The notes beneath the pieces were generated by a model. That model ran no database searches, was not told the DNA's origin, and saw only the letters and a program-made list of their open reading frames with translations. From Pseudodesulfovibrio tunisiensis (GTDB taxonomy: Bacteria > Desulfobacterota > Desulfovibrionia > Desulfovibrionales > Desulfovibrionaceae), in the NCBI RefSeq assembly GCF_022809775.1, contig NZ_CP094380.1, positions 3,323,501 through 3,387,500 on the forward strand: a stretch of DNA of 64,000 nt, in the 5' to 3' direction. Position 1 is the first letter of the stretch, and every line of letters begins with the position of its first letter. The translations under genes and the position numbers were made by a program. Below are positions 53,443-62,885 of this stretch, piece by piece.

Positions 53443-55128
53443 CTATTCCTGTTCCCGCCGCGCCTTGTCCGCGGAGGGCAGGGTTATGGTGAACGCGGTG
53501 CCCTTGCCCACGGTGCTGTCCACGGTAATGTCCCCACCCATCTTGCGCACGATGCCGTAGATGATGGACAGGCCCAGTCCCGTGCCCTTGCCCACGGGCT
53601 TGGTGGTGAAGAACGGATCGAACAGCCGCTTGAGGTTGGCCTTGGGAATGCCTTCGCCCTGATCCTCCACGGTGAGCACGATGTCGTCGTCCGACTTGCG
53701 TGTGGCGATGCGCAGGTCGCCGCCCTTTTTTTCCATGGCGTCGATGGCGTTGTTGATCAGGTTGATGAGCACCTGCTGCATTTCGGACGGGCTGCCCATG
53801 ATGCTGGGCAGGGCCGGATCCAGTTCGGTCTCGATGTGCACGCTGGCGAACCGGGCGCGCTGCTCGGACAGGGATTCCATTTCCCGGATGAGCAGGTTGA
53901 GCTGCATTTCGATGGCCGTGGGGTCGATCTTGCGGGCAAAGGAGAGCAGCTTGTGGGTGATGTCCCGGCAGCGGGCGCCCTGAGTGCGAATCTGGGCAAG
54001 GGCGCGCGCGGTTTCGTTCAGGTCGTCCTCGTTGCGGATGCCTTCCTTGAGGATGTCCTGAATCCAGCCCGCTTCCTCGACCATGATGGCGACCGGGTTG
54101 TTGATCTCGTGGGCAATGCCTGCGGCCAGTTCGCCGACCGAGGCCAGCTTGCCCGCTTCCACCACCTGTTCGTTCAGGATGTCCTTGGCCTGATCCACGT
54201 AGCGGATGCGGCTCACGATGCGCCGGGTGATCATGTGCGCGGTGATCACGATGGCCAGACAGCCGAGAAGCATGACCACGATGGCCAGATTGCGGGTCTG
54301 GTTCAGCTCGGAAAATGCGTCCGAGGCTTCCTGCTGGTAGATGAGCGCCCAGTCTCCGCGCTTGAGTTCCGTGGCAACGAAAATGGTTTCGCGTTCCGTG
54401 ACCGGATTTTCCCGGACCATGGCCCGGGTGTCGCCATAGCCTGCCTGCCCGATGAGCTGGAGCAGAAAAGGAATTTCATAGTTCAGGGGGGTGCGTGGCC
54501 GGGTCTGGAACTGGCCCTGCCGGTTGATGATGAAGGCCTGTCCGGTTTCGCCGATGCTGATGTGCTCGACCATTTCATTGAAGTCCACGAAGTCCAGTGT
54601 GGTGCGAAGCACCCATTCCCTTCCGCCGTGGCTGAACTTCACGGCCACGATGAAGTGGGGCACGCCGCGCAGGCCCAGAAACACATCGCTGATGCACACG
54701 CCGCGCTTCATTACTTCCTTGAACCACGGGGCCGAGGAGTAGTCGGCCTTGCCCAGCTTGAACGGCCCCACATAGGCCTGCTGCACGCCGTCTTCGGAAA
54801 TCAGGGAGATGTCGACGAAGTCGGTGCCGTGCCGCAGGCCCAGGGAGCGGTGCAACGCCGCGAGGCGTTGCGGAGTGCGGAAGGAATCGAAATCCATGAT
54901 GTCGACCAGTACCTGGACCTGAGCGAGTTTCTCGTCCAGGTAGGTGTCCACTGCCTGCTCGTGCTTGAGCACCAGTTCGGAGAGGCTCTGGACCACGCGC
55001 TTCTTGTAGACCACGCTGTACTGGTATCCGGCGATCAGGGTGATGGCGAGGAGCGGCAGGAAAGACACCACGATGATGGTGAGCATCATGTTGCGCGTGA
55101 TGGACTGGTAGTGCCTTCCTTCGGACAT
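53443..55128 (-). CDS. Membrane Cache-domain sensor histidine kinase
   Basis: 561 residues. Membrane segments near 13-35 and ~275-300 bracket a dCache periplasmic sensor (SAPWFKEVMKRGVCISDVFLG, IGETGQAFIINRQGQFQTRP). The kinase core has H-box GELAAGIAHEINNPVAIM, N-box QVLINLINNAIDAM, G1 VEDQGEGIP and G2 GTGLGLSIIYGIVRKMGG (NtrB-type). It overlaps or abuts neighbours on both sides and feeds RR1/RR2. Cache sensors often bind small carboxylates, amino acids or sulfur compounds; the adjacent TSUP permease hints at the last, as inference. Confidence 0.93.
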   Translation of the reverse strand: MSEGRHYQSITRNMMLTIIVVSFLPLLAITLIAGYQYSVVYKKRVVQSLSELVLKHEQAVDTYLDEKLAQVQVLVDIMDFDSFRTPQRLAALHRSLGLRHGTDFVDISLISEDGVQQAYVGPFKLGKADYSSAPWFKEVMKRGVCISDVFLGLRGVPHFIVAVKFSHGGREWVLRTTLDFVDFNEMVEHISIGETGQAFIINRQGQFQTRPRTPLNYEIPFLLQLIGQAGYGDTRAMVRENPVTERETIFVATELKRGDWALIYQQEASDAFSELNQTRNLAIVVMLLGCLAIVITAHMITRRIVSRIRYVDQAKDILNEQVVEAGKLASVGELAAGIAHEINNPVAIMVEEAGWIQDILKEGIRNEDDLNETARALAQIRTQGARCRDITHKLLSFARKIDPTAIEMQLNLLIREMESLSEQRARFASVHIETELDPALPSIMGSPSEMQQVLINLINNAIDAMEKKGGDLRIATRKSDDDIVLTVEDQGEGIPKANLKRLFDPFFTTKPVGKGTGLGLSIIYGIVRKMGGDITVDSTVGKGTAFTITLPSADKARREQE

Positions 55129-55132
55129 GGAA

Positions 55133-55540
55133 CTACTCCTGTTCGCCTTGGGTTTCGGACAGCTCGGGCTGATGTTTGCGCAGGATGTCCCGGACCGTTC
55201 TGGTCAGGGTCTCGGGATTGCCGCTTTTCTCCACGACTCCGGCTGCCCGTTCGCCTGCGGAGGTCGCGGGCATGTCGCCGTTGTAGCCGTGTACCACCAC
55301 CGGGATGTCCGGTCTGGCCGCCATGATGCGCGCCAGCATGTCCCCGCCTTCGATGTTCGGGGTGTCCGCGTCCAGCACGATCACGTGGGGCGGATTGTCG
55401 GATTCCAGAATGTCGAAGAGTTCTGCGCTGTCCCGGGCCGAAAGCACCTGAAAATCGTTTCGGGTGAACTCGCGGCGCAGGAAGTCGCGGATGTTCCGGT
55501 TGCGTTCTGCAATGAGTATGCGAATGTCGCTCGCCTTCAT
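55133..55540 (-). CDS. Atypical receiver protein with altered acidic pocket
   Basis: 135 residues with a receiver-like pattern (RILIAERNRNIRDFLRREF, VIVLDADTPNIEGGDML). The paired acidic residues after the first strand, normally DD or DE, are reduced to one Glu (AERN), and the switch Thr position reads VHGYNGD. Metal-dependent phosphorylation may be impaired; it could be a pseudo-receiver. AGGAGC precedes ATG 55540; the longer upstream frame is unlikely. It starts the leftward kinase/receiver/TSUP cluster and ends four bases before the kinase gene. Confidence 0.82.
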   Translation of the reverse strand: MKASDIRILIAERNRNIRDFLRREFTRNDFQVLSARDSAELFDILESDNPPHVIVLDADTPNIEGGDMLARIMAARPDIPVVVHGYNGDMPATSAGERAAGVVEKSGNPETLTRTVRDILRKHQPELSETQGEQE

Positions 55541-55817
55541 GTTGCTCCTCGACAGATTCTTGTTTCTGTAAAGGGCAACATGCATGCCAAAAGAATAACC
55601 TCTTGCGATTATCCTCAACTCGTTCCGATTGTTGCTTTTTTCACAAGCGTGAGGGTGAAGTGTCCGAATTTGCGGCGTCAGGTATTTTTGCAAGTGGAAA
55701 AAATCCTGACACCCTGAGCGATCGTTCGGGCCGATTTTCGGGAATCGAGCTTTTTTTCATTCGCGATTTCGTTTAACCAAAACAACTGTACCGGGAAAAG
55801 CGGTACGGAGACGCAAC

Positions 55818-57323
55818 ATGAATCAACTGACCAAACGACTCGGCCCGTTTCGGCTTTCGCTGCGCAGCCAGCTTCTCGGGCTGATTGGTGCGCTGCTCAT
55901 CGCCACCCTGTCGGGTGCGGCCGTGACCTTCTGGTATGCGCACAGCACCCAGGTTCTGTTTTCCCATCTGGAGGAATACGACCTTCAGGCTCTGCTTGCG
56001 GCTCAGGGGTTGGAAAGCGAGCTTGTGGTCCAGAAGGGACTCACCACCTATTATTCTCTGGATCAGGACCAGCGCTGGCTCAAGGAGATCGGTCGCCATC
56101 ACATGGCGTTCGAAACCTGGCTGGGCAAGGCGCGGCGCTCCAACTATCTGGACAAGGGGCGGGATATTCTCAATCGCATCGAGTCCGCATATTTGCGGTT
56201 CACCCACTCCCGTGACAAGGTCATCTCCCTGTATGCCCGCAACCGGCGCGAGGAGGCCGTGGTCCTGCATCAGGAGGTGCGGCGCCGATTCCAGTCCATC
56301 TACGACATGTGCGAGGAGTACAAGCGGCTGCATGAAGAACGCATCGACATGGCCGGGAACGCGTACAGCAGTCAGGCCAAGACCCTGACCATCCTGTCCC
56401 TGGCCGCCGTGCCCGTGTCCGCGATTCTGGCCCTGTGGCTCGGCATCATCCTGTTCAAGCAGATTCTCGGACCGATCCGGAGGCTGGCCGATCTGGACGA
56501 CGGCGGCAGGAACGACAATCTTTCCGGCGAAATGGGCGCATTGTCCGACCGCATGCATACGCTGCTGGACGATGTGGAGATGGCCCATCAGATGTTGCAG
56601 CAGAGCCGGGATCAGATCGCCCAGTCCGAAAAGCTGGCCATGGTGGGCAAGCTGGCCGCAGGCGTGGCCCATTCCATCCGCAACCCGCTCACCTCGGTCA
56701 AGATGCGGCTGTTTTCTCTGGAGCGCAGTCTCCGGCTCGATGATCTCCAGCGCGAGGATTTCGACGTGATTTCCGAGGAAATCCGGCATCTGGACACCAT
56801 CATTCGCAATTTTCTGGAATTTTCGCGGCCGCCCAAGCTCAAGATGCAGCGCGTGTCGCCTTCCGATGTGGTGGATTCCACCCTTGCGCTGCTCAGTCAT
56901 CGGCTGGAATCCTCGGAAGTCGAGGCCGTGGTGGAGCGCGAGGACCGGCTGCCCGACGTGCAGGTGGACCCGGAGCAGCTCAAGGAAGCACTCATGAATC
57001 TGGTGCTCAACGCCTGCGAGGCCATGGTCGACGGCGGGCGCATCTCCATTGCCGAGGACGTGGGCGTGATTGAACCCCACGGACGCATGGCCGTGATCCG
57101 TGTCGCGGACAACGGACCTGGCATTCCCAAGGGCATGCAGGACGACATTTTCAAGCCTTTTCATTCCACCAAGGAAGAGGGCACGGGCCTGGGCCTGTCC
57201 ATAGCCAACCGCATCATGGCCGAGCACGGCGGCTGGCTGCATCTGCAATCCTCGGGGCCCAAGGGCACCACGTTCTTGCTCGCCCTGCCTCTCAAGGAGA
57301 AGAGCAAATGGCTGAGATCCTGA
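55818..57323 (+). CDS. NtrB-type membrane sensor histidine kinase
   Basis: 501 residues. Two membrane segments (near 20-45 and ~190-215) bracket a ~150-residue helical periplasmic domain (HLEEYDLQALLAAQGLESEL, REEAVVLHQEVRRRFQSIY). A short HAMP-like linker precedes H-box GKLAAGVAHSIRNPLTSVK (His-Ser-Ile variant), N-box EALMNLVLNACEAMV, G1 VADNGPGIPKG and G2 GTGLGLSIANRIM. No receiver is attached. It overlaps the sigma-54 activator gene by 16 bases, so the two form a standard kinase/activator pair. Confidence 0.94.
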   Translation: MNQLTKRLGPFRLSLRSQLLGLIGALLIATLSGAAVTFWYAHSTQVLFSHLEEYDLQALLAAQGLESELVVQKGLTTYYSLDQDQRWLKEIGRHHMAFETWLGKARRSNYLDKGRDILNRIESAYLRFTHSRDKVISLYARNRREEAVVLHQEVRRRFQSIYDMCEEYKRLHEERIDMAGNAYSSQAKTLTILSLAAVPVSAILALWLGIILFKQILGPIRRLADLDDGGRNDNLSGEMGALSDRMHTLLDDVEMAHQMLQQSRDQIAQSEKLAMVGKLAAGVAHSIRNPLTSVKMRLFSLERSLRLDDLQREDFDVISEEIRHLDTIIRNFLEFSRPPKLKMQRVSPSDVVDSTLALLSHRLESSEVEAVVEREDRLPDVQVDPEQLKEALMNLVLNACEAMVDGGRISIAEDVGVIEPHGRMAVIRVADNGPGIPKGMQDDIFKPFHSTKEEGTGLGLSIANRIMAEHGGWLHLQSSGPKGTTFLLALPLKEKSKWLRS

Positions 57324-58726
57324 TCGTAGACGATGATTCGCAACTCAGGCAGAGCTTCGGCAAGCTCCTGACTCAGGAGGGGCACGATGTGCGCACTGCC
57401 GCGTCCGGCGAAGCCGGGGTGACCGAGGTCAAGGGCGCGCCCCCGGATCTCGTGATCATGGACGTGCGCATGCCCGGCATGAGCGGACTGGAAGCCTTTG
57501 CCCAGATGCGCCGAGTCGAGTCGCGTCTGCCCGTGCTCATCATGACTGCCTACGGCACCACCGAGACCGCGATCGAGGCCACCAAGATGGGGGCCTACGA
57601 CTATATTCTGAAACCCTTCGACATCCCCGAGATGCTCGAACTCATTGCCCAGGCTCTGGAAGCGGGCCGTCTTGCCCGGGAACAGGTGCACATGGGCGAT
57701 GCGCCGGAATACGCCAAGGCCGGGGCGCTCATCGGCAACAGTCGGGCCATGCACGCGGTGTACAAGGCCATTGGCAGGGCCGCGCCCACGGATGCGCTCG
57801 TGCTGGTGCGCGGCGAGTCCGGCACGGGCAAGGAACTCGTGGCCCGGGCCGTGTATCAGCACAGCCTGCGGTCCGAGAAGCCCTTCATGGTCATCAACTG
57901 CGTGGCCATTCCCGACACTTTGCTGGAATCCGAGCTGTTCGGCTATGAAAAGGGCGCATTCACGGGAGCGGATCGACGCAGGGCCGGCAAGATCGAACAG
58001 GCATCCGGCGGCACCATCTTTCTGGATGAAATCGGAGACATGCCTCTGAACATTCAGGCCAAGATTCTTCGGCTGCTTCAGGAAAAGAAGATCGAGCGTC
58101 TGGGCGGGCGGGAGCCCATCCCCGTGGACGTGCGCATCATTGCGGCCACCAACCGCAATCTTGAGGAAGCCGTGGAAACAGGACGATTTCGCGAGGACCT
58201 CTACTATCGGCTCAAGGTCGTGACCGTGAACCTGCCGCCCTTGCGTGAACGGCCCGAGGACATCGATCTGCTCGCCGACCATTTCATGGCCCGGCTCAGT
58301 GCGGAAATGGAGATGCCCACCCCAGGAGTTGCCGAGGATGGAAAGGAATATCTGCGTGCCTACCACTGGCCCGGCAATGTGCGCGAGCTGTCCAATACCC
58401 TGCAGAAGGCCCTGATCTTCAACCGGGGCGTGGCCCTCACCCGCAAGGATCTGGCCAAGGCCGTGGGCGAGGACGTGGAGACCGGCCAGAGCGCGGAATC
58501 CCTGCGCGAGAGCATGCGATCCATGATTCGCCGCGAACTCGGCACCCACGCGGGCGACAATGCCTTTGAAACCCTCATGGATCGCTACGGTCGTCTGATC
58601 GTGGCCGAGGCCCTGGACATCACAGGAAACAATCGCACCCGCGCTGCCAAGCTCCTCGGCATGACCCGGCCCACCCTTGCCTCCCGAATCGACAGGTACG
58701 GACTCAAGGACAACGGCAAGGGATAG
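57308..58726 (+). CDS. Sigma-54-dependent response regulator (NtrC family)
   Basis: 472 residues: receiver at 1-120 (EILIVDDDSQLRQSF, VIMDVRMPGMSG, YILKPFDIPEM), AAA+ domain at about 145-380 (GESGTGKE Walker A, the sigma-54 contact loop GAFTGADRR, GGTIFLDEIGD Walker B, FREDLYYRL, WPGNVRELSN) and a Fis-type helix-turn-helix at the end (NNRTRAAKLLGMTRPTLASRI). It activates sigma-54 promoters on phosphorylation by the overlapping kinase. Its targets are not visible in the window. It is followed by the structured repeat, copy B, before the convergent potD. Confidence 0.95.
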   Translation: MAEILIVDDDSQLRQSFGKLLTQEGHDVRTAASGEAGVTEVKGAPPDLVIMDVRMPGMSGLEAFAQMRRVESRLPVLIMTAYGTTETAIEATKMGAYDYILKPFDIPEMLELIAQALEAGRLAREQVHMGDAPEYAKAGALIGNSRAMHAVYKAIGRAAPTDALVLVRGESGTGKELVARAVYQHSLRSEKPFMVINCVAIPDTLLESELFGYEKGAFTGADRRRAGKIEQASGGTIFLDEIGDMPLNIQAKILRLLQEKKIERLGGREPIPVDVRIIAATNRNLEEAVETGRFREDLYYRLKVVTVNLPPLRERPEDIDLLADHFMARLSAEMEMPTPGVAEDGKEYLRAYHWPGNVRELSNTLQKALIFNRGVALTRKDLAKAVGEDVETGQSAESLRESMRSMIRRELGTHAGDNAFETLMDRYGRLIVAEALDITGNNRTRAAKLLGMTRPTLASRIDRYGLKDNGKG

Positions 58727-58734
58727 GGGGAAGA

Positions 58735-59087
58735 GTGCCTCCGGCGGCACGAGAAACTTTCGTGAAAGTTTCTCGTGGCTCTTCAAAGCTTGTTGGTTCT
58801 ACGCCGCCTGCAGGAACGGGGAAACCTGTCCAGTTCGCATGGCGGCGTAGTCGGACGCGGAAAAGCAGGGCTTGCCCTGTCGAAAAGGCAAAGTTCGGGG
58901 GAAACAGGTAAAAAAGAAAGAATTTTTGAGGACTACCCGTTTTCGGAATGTGAAGAGGCTGGTCTCATGCCCTGACAGGACATGAGACCAGCCTCTTCAC
59001 ATTCCGAAAACAGATGGGGATCCAAGGGGCCTTGCTCCTTGGCGGGTCTGGGCAGCGCCCAGCCCCCCGGGAGGGGTGCCGAAGGCC
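58735..59087. repeat. Structured intergenic repeat, copy B (three hairpins)
   Basis: An inverted-orientation counterpart of 11904-12257. In order: TGCCTCCGGCG (as TGCCTTCGGCG in copy A), a hairpin CACGAGAAACTTTC/GAAAGTTTCTCGTG (58748-58777), the TACGCCGCC/GGCGGCGTA hairpin (58800-58849), a perfect 31-bp-arm hairpin (58939-58969 and 58981-59011, 11-base loop) and the ~70-bp GC-rich block near 59015-59087. The first and third of these stems differ from copy A yet remain self-complementary. It lies between convergent genes (sigma-54 activator and potD). No coding sequence is supported here. Confidence 0.87.
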
Positions 59088-59090
59088 ATG

Positions 59091-59123
59091 AAAAAAGCCC
59101 CGGTCCGCATGGATCGGGGCTTT
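59091..59123 (-). terminator. Rho-independent terminator after potD
   Basis: On the minus strand a GC-rich stem (AAAGCCCCGATCC with GGACCGGGGCTTT, one mismatch) followed by a T-run, just beyond the potD stop at 59131. Confidence 0.85.
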
Positions 59124-59130
59124 GCTGATT

Positions 59131-60171
59131 CTAGTGACCGCCTTTGAGTCGATTCCAGAATTTTTCGTAAACGAAGATGGCTTCGCCCACGTCGTTCTGG
59201 AATTCGGATTTGTCCATGACTTCCTTGGGCGGGAAAATGACGCTGCTCTTGCGGTAGTTTTCCGGGAGCATGTCGATGGTGGCTCGGTTGGCCGTGGCAT
59301 AGCCCCATTCCTCGACCATCTGCCTGGCGACCTCGGGCCGGAGGATGAAGTTGATGAATTCGTGGGCCTCGTCCACGTTCTCGGCCCCGGCCGGAATGCA
59401 CAGGCAATCCATCCAGAACAGGCCGCCTTCCTCGGGCCAGATGAATTCCAGCGTGTCCATTTCATTCATGGCCACGAAGGCTTCGCCGTTCCAGATCATG
59501 CCCACGCCCACTTCCTCGTTCAGGAACGGGGTCTTGGGCGTGTCGGAATTGAAGGTGCGCACGTTGGGCATGAGGCTCTTGAGGAGTTCGTATGCCTGTT
59601 CGATGTGCTTGGGATCGGTGTCGTTCAGGGAATGGCCATTGATCTTGAGGGCGATGCCGAAGACGTCGCGCATGTCGTCCATGAGCAGTATCTGCCCGGC
59701 AAGGGAGGAATCCCAGAGTCCTTTCCAGGAGCGTATCCTTTCGGGATTCACTTCGGTCCTGTTGACCATGATGCCGGTGCCGCCGATGGCGTAGGGCATG
59801 GAATAGCGGTTGCCCTTGTCAAAGGGTTTGTCCAGATAGGCGGGATCCATGTTTTTCAGGTTGGGCAGCTTGGCATGGTCCAGTTCCCTGAGCAGCCCTT
59901 CGCGCGCCATCTTGCTGACGAAATAGGTGGACGGCACGATCACGTCATAGCCCTTGCCGTCGAGCATCTTGAGCTTGGCGTACATGGATTCGTTGGATTC
60001 GAACGTGGCGTACACCACCTTGATGCCGGTCGTGGCCTCGAATTCTTCGATGACCCCTTCGGGAATGTACTCGGTCCAGTTGAAGACATGGACCACGCGT
60101 TCCGCGGCAATGGCCGGACCAGCAGCCGCGAACAGGGCCAGAACAAGGACGGTCAAAGCGAGCTTCTTCAT
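59131..60171 (-). CDS. potD: Spermidine/putrescine-binding periplasmic protein
   Basis: 346 residues with a signal peptide (KLALTVLVLALFAAAGPAIA) and the PotD/PotF pattern: VVHVFNWTEYIPEGVIEEFEATTG, YDVIVPSTYFVSKMAREGLL, YSMPYAIGGTGIMVNRTEV, DDMRDVFGIALKINGHSLN, and CIPAGAENVDEAHEFINF. It delivers polyamines to the PotABC transporter. It is the last gene of potABCD and shares a four-base overlap with potC. Whether putrescine or spermidine is preferred cannot be told from the sequence alone. Confidence 0.93.
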   Translation of the reverse strand: MKKLALTVLVLALFAAAGPAIAAERVVHVFNWTEYIPEGVIEEFEATTGIKVVYATFESNESMYAKLKMLDGKGYDVIVPSTYFVSKMAREGLLRELDHAKLPNLKNMDPAYLDKPFDKGNRYSMPYAIGGTGIMVNRTEVNPERIRSWKGLWDSSLAGQILLMDDMRDVFGIALKINGHSLNDTDPKHIEQAYELLKSLMPNVRTFNSDTPKTPFLNEEVGVGMIWNGEAFVAMNEMDTLEFIWPEEGGLFWMDCLCIPAGAENVDEAHEFINFILRPEVARQMVEEWGYATANRATIDMLPENYRKSSVIFPPKEVMDKSEFQNDVGEAIFVYEKFWNRLKGGH

Positions 60172-60935
60172 TTCTTTTTCCTCAAAAGGAGTTGCGAGGT
60201 GAATACAAGGATGACGGTGAGTCCCACCATGAACGCGGACAGCGCGTTCACGTCGGGCTTCACGCCCATCCGTACCATGGAGTAGATGCGCAGGGGAAGG
60301 ATGTCGAAATCCGGCCCCGTTACAAAAAAGCTGATGATCACGTCATCCATGGACAGGGTGAAGGAGAGCAGCCATCCCGCGAGCACGGCGGGCCAGCACA
60401 GGGGCAGGATCACGTGTCGGAAGGTGCGGAACTCTCCGGCCCCCAGATCCTGGGCCGCCTCGATCAGGTGCGGGTCGAAGCCCTTGAGCCGCGACAGTAC
60501 CGTTGTGGTCACAAAGGGCAGACAGAACGTGACATGAGCCAGAAGCAGGGGCCAGAACCCCGGGGCCATGCCCAGCAGTACGAAGAGCATGAGCAGGGAA
60601 ACGCCCATGACTATGTCCGGGCTCATCATGAGCACGAACAGTCCGGCTTTCATGGCGGATCGGCCCGCGAACCGGTAGCGGTGCAGGGCCACGGCGGCCA
60701 GCACGCCGAGGGCGGTGGCCAGACTCGCGGCCAGCACGGCAACGGTCAGGGTGTTCAGGGCCGCGTCCATGAGCTGGGTATTGTCCAGCAGCCGGGAATA
60801 CCACTTCCAGGTGAACCCCTTCCAGACCACGGAATACTTCGAGTCGTTGAACGAGAATCCGATGAGCACCAGAATGGGCACGTACAGGAAGAGGTAGACA
60901 GGAACCAGTCGGATCAGGCGCAGGAAGCGGTTCAT
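60168..60935 (-). CDS. potC: Polyamine ABC transporter permease PotC
   Basis: A 255-residue binding-protein-dependent permease with about six membrane segments (FLRLIRLVPVYLFLYVPILV, AVLAASLATALGVLAAVALHR, AGLFVLMMSPDIVMGVSLL) and the EAA loop (EAAQDLGAGEFRTFRHVILPL) that docks the ATPase. It pairs with PotB as the membrane channel. Overlaps both neighbours by four bases. Confidence 0.94.
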   Translation of the reverse strand: MNRFLRLIRLVPVYLFLYVPILVLIGFSFNDSKYSVVWKGFTWKWYSRLLDNTQLMDAALNTLTVAVLAASLATALGVLAAVALHRYRFAGRSAMKAGLFVLMMSPDIVMGVSLLMLFVLLGMAPGFWPLLLAHVTFCLPFVTTTVLSRLKGFDPHLIEAAQDLGAGEFRTFRHVILPLCWPAVLAGWLLSFTLSMDDVIISFFVTGPDFDILPLRIYSMVRMGVKPDVNALSAFMVGLTVILVFTSQLLLRKKK

Positions 60936-61795
60936 ATGCCGTTGCCTCCCTTGCCGCCGTTGCGGTGTCTGTCTGTCCAGCGGTAGACCGAGAGCAGGCA
61001 GAGCATGAGCGCGGTCAGGGCCATGCTTGCCGCGGCTCCGGCCGGCCAGTCCCGGGACGTGAGAAACTGGTTCTTGATGTAGTTGCCCACGATCAGGTGC
61101 TTGCCGCCGCCCAGCAGGTCCGGGATGTAGAACATGCCGAGGGCCGGGAGGAACACCATCATGGAGCCTGCGAGCACGCCGGGCATGGACAGGGGCAGGG
61201 TCACCCTGCGGAATGCCTGCCAGCGGTTCGCGCCCAGATCGCGTGCCGCTTCCAGCAGCCGATTGTCCATTTTTTCAATGGAGGAGTAGATGGGCAGGAT
61301 CATGAACGGCAGAAGCGTGTAGGTCATGCCGATGAAGACTGCGGCCTCGGTGTACATCAGGGAGAGCGGTTTTTCGATGATTCCGGCCCAGAGCAGAAAC
61401 TGGGAGAGCAGGCCCTTGGACTTGAGCATGAACACGAGCGCATAGGTTCGGATCAGCGAATTGGTCCAGAACGGGATGATCACCAGCATGAGCAGCGGGC
61501 CGCGCCACGCTTTGGGCATGCGCGCCACGCAATAGGCGAACGGGTATCCGGCCAGCAGGCAGAGCAGGGTTGTGCCTCCGGCGAGATACGCGGACTTGAG
61601 CAGGATGGTCAGGAACAGCGGACTGAACGTCTTGGCATAGCCTTCCAGCGAGAACGCGGGCGTGATGAACGAGGATTCGCTGCGTGCAAGAAAGCTCGCA
61701 GCGAGCATGATCAGCAGGGGAGCCAGCCCGAAGACGATCAGCCACAGCCCGGGAATCCCGGCGGACAGTCGGCGGAAAAGGGTTTTGTTATTCAT
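60932..61795 (-). CDS. potB: Polyamine ABC transporter permease PotB
   Basis: A 287-residue permease with about six membrane segments (GLWLIVFGLAPLLIMLAASFLA, FLTILLKSAYLAGGTTLLCLLAGYP) and the EAA loop EAARDLGANRWQAFRRVTLPL. It forms the heterodimeric channel with PotC. Overlaps potA by eight bases and potC by four, consistent with translational coupling. Confidence 0.94.
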   Translation of the reverse strand: MNNKTLFRRLSAGIPGLWLIVFGLAPLLIMLAASFLARSESSFITPAFSLEGYAKTFSPLFLTILLKSAYLAGGTTLLCLLAGYPFAYCVARMPKAWRGPLLMLVIIPFWTNSLIRTYALVFMLKSKGLLSQFLLWAGIIEKPLSLMYTEAAVFIGMTYTLLPFMILPIYSSIEKMDNRLLEAARDLGANRWQAFRRVTLPLSMPGVLAGSMMVFLPALGMFYIPDLLGGGKHLIVGNYIKNQFLTSRDWPAGAAASMALTALMLCLLSVYRWTDRHRNGGKGGNGI

Positions 61796-62885
61796 CGGGC
61801 AGCACCACTTCCCAACCCGTGTACCAGCTCATGAAAATCCGGTCTCCCGGCTTGTGCCAGATGCGGTCGTCGTCCTCGTTGAAGAATTCCGTGACGCGAA
61901 CGACCTTGCCGCAATCCAGCTCGACCAGCATGTCCCACGTCGAGCCCTTGTATACGGTCTCGGTGATCTCGCCGGGCAGCCAGAGATGGTCGTCATTGTC
62001 CGGAATCTCGCTTTCCACGAGAATGTCTTCGGGGCGCAGAACCACCTTGATGGGCTGGCCCTCGGAAAAGGTGCGTTTGGTGTGCAGGACGCAGGGCTTG
62101 CCCTCGACCTCGGCCTGCAGGAAGCCCTGGGTCCGGGAAACGGCCTTGCCGTCCAGAATGGCGGTTTCGCCGACGAAACCGGCCACGTACAGGTTGACGG
62201 GTTCCTCGTACACCTGAACCGGCGTGCCTACCTGCACGATCCGGCCTTCGTCCATGACCACCACGCGATCGGACATGGCGAATGCCTCTTCCTGATCGTG
62301 GGTCACGAGAATGAAGGTAATGCCGAGTTCCCGACAGAGCTGCTTCAGGCTGGTCTGCATCCGCTTTCTGAGGCGGGCGTCCAGCGCGGACAGGGGTTCG
62401 TCCAGAAGCAGGGCCTTGGGATTGTTGATGATGGCACGGGCAATGGCCACGCGCTGCTGCTGTCCGCCGGAAAGCTGGGAGGGCATCCGATCGATCATGG
62501 AGCCCAGATCCACCAGTTCCAGGGATTCGCGCACGCGGCGATCCGTGTCCCTGGGATTCGCCCCGGCCATTTTCGGGCCGAACGCGAGATTGTCCCGCAC
62601 AGTCATGTGCGGGAACAGGGCGTAGCTCTGGAACACGGTGTTCACCTTGCGTTTTTCCGCAGGCACGTCGTTCACGCGCACGCCGTCCAGAAACACGTCG
62701 CCGGTTGTGGGTTCCTCAAGACCTGCGATGATGCGCAGGATCGTTGTCTTCCCGCACCCGCTCGGGCCGAGAAAAGTCAGGAACTCGCCGTTTTCAATGT
62801 CGAGGTTAACGTCCGAAAGGACCAACGATTCGCCGAATCTTTTGGAAAGATTCCGGAGCCGTATGACATGGTTGTTCTCTGCCAT
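61788..62885 (-). CDS. potA: Polyamine ABC transporter ATPase PotA
   Basis: A 365-residue ABC ATPase: Walker A GPSGCGKTT, Q-loop VFQSYALFPHM, signature LSGGQQQRVAIARA, Walker B ALLLDEPLSALD, H-loop THDQEEA. A C-terminal regulatory TOBE-type domain follows (about 240-365, IKVVLRPEDILV, WDMLVELDCGKVVRV). It energises polyamine import and is the first gene of potABCD. The ~190 bases upstream contain AT-rich stretches near 62960 suitable for a promoter, but I cannot define the boxes. Confidence 0.95.
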   Translation of the reverse strand: MAENNHVIRLRNLSKRFGESLVLSDVNLDIENGEFLTFLGPSGCGKTTILRIIAGLEEPTTGDVFLDGVRVNDVPAEKRKVNTVFQSYALFPHMTVRDNLAFGPKMAGANPRDTDRRVRESLELVDLGSMIDRMPSQLSGGQQQRVAIARAIINNPKALLLDEPLSALDARLRKRMQTSLKQLCRELGITFILVTHDQEEAFAMSDRVVVMDEGRIVQVGTPVQVYEEPVNLYVAGFVGETAILDGKAVSRTQGFLQAEVEGKPCVLHTKRTFSEGQPIKVVLRPEDILVESEIPDNDDHLWLPGEITETVYKGSTWDMLVELDCGKVVRVTEFFNEDDDRIWHKPGDRIFMSWYTGWEVVLPDE

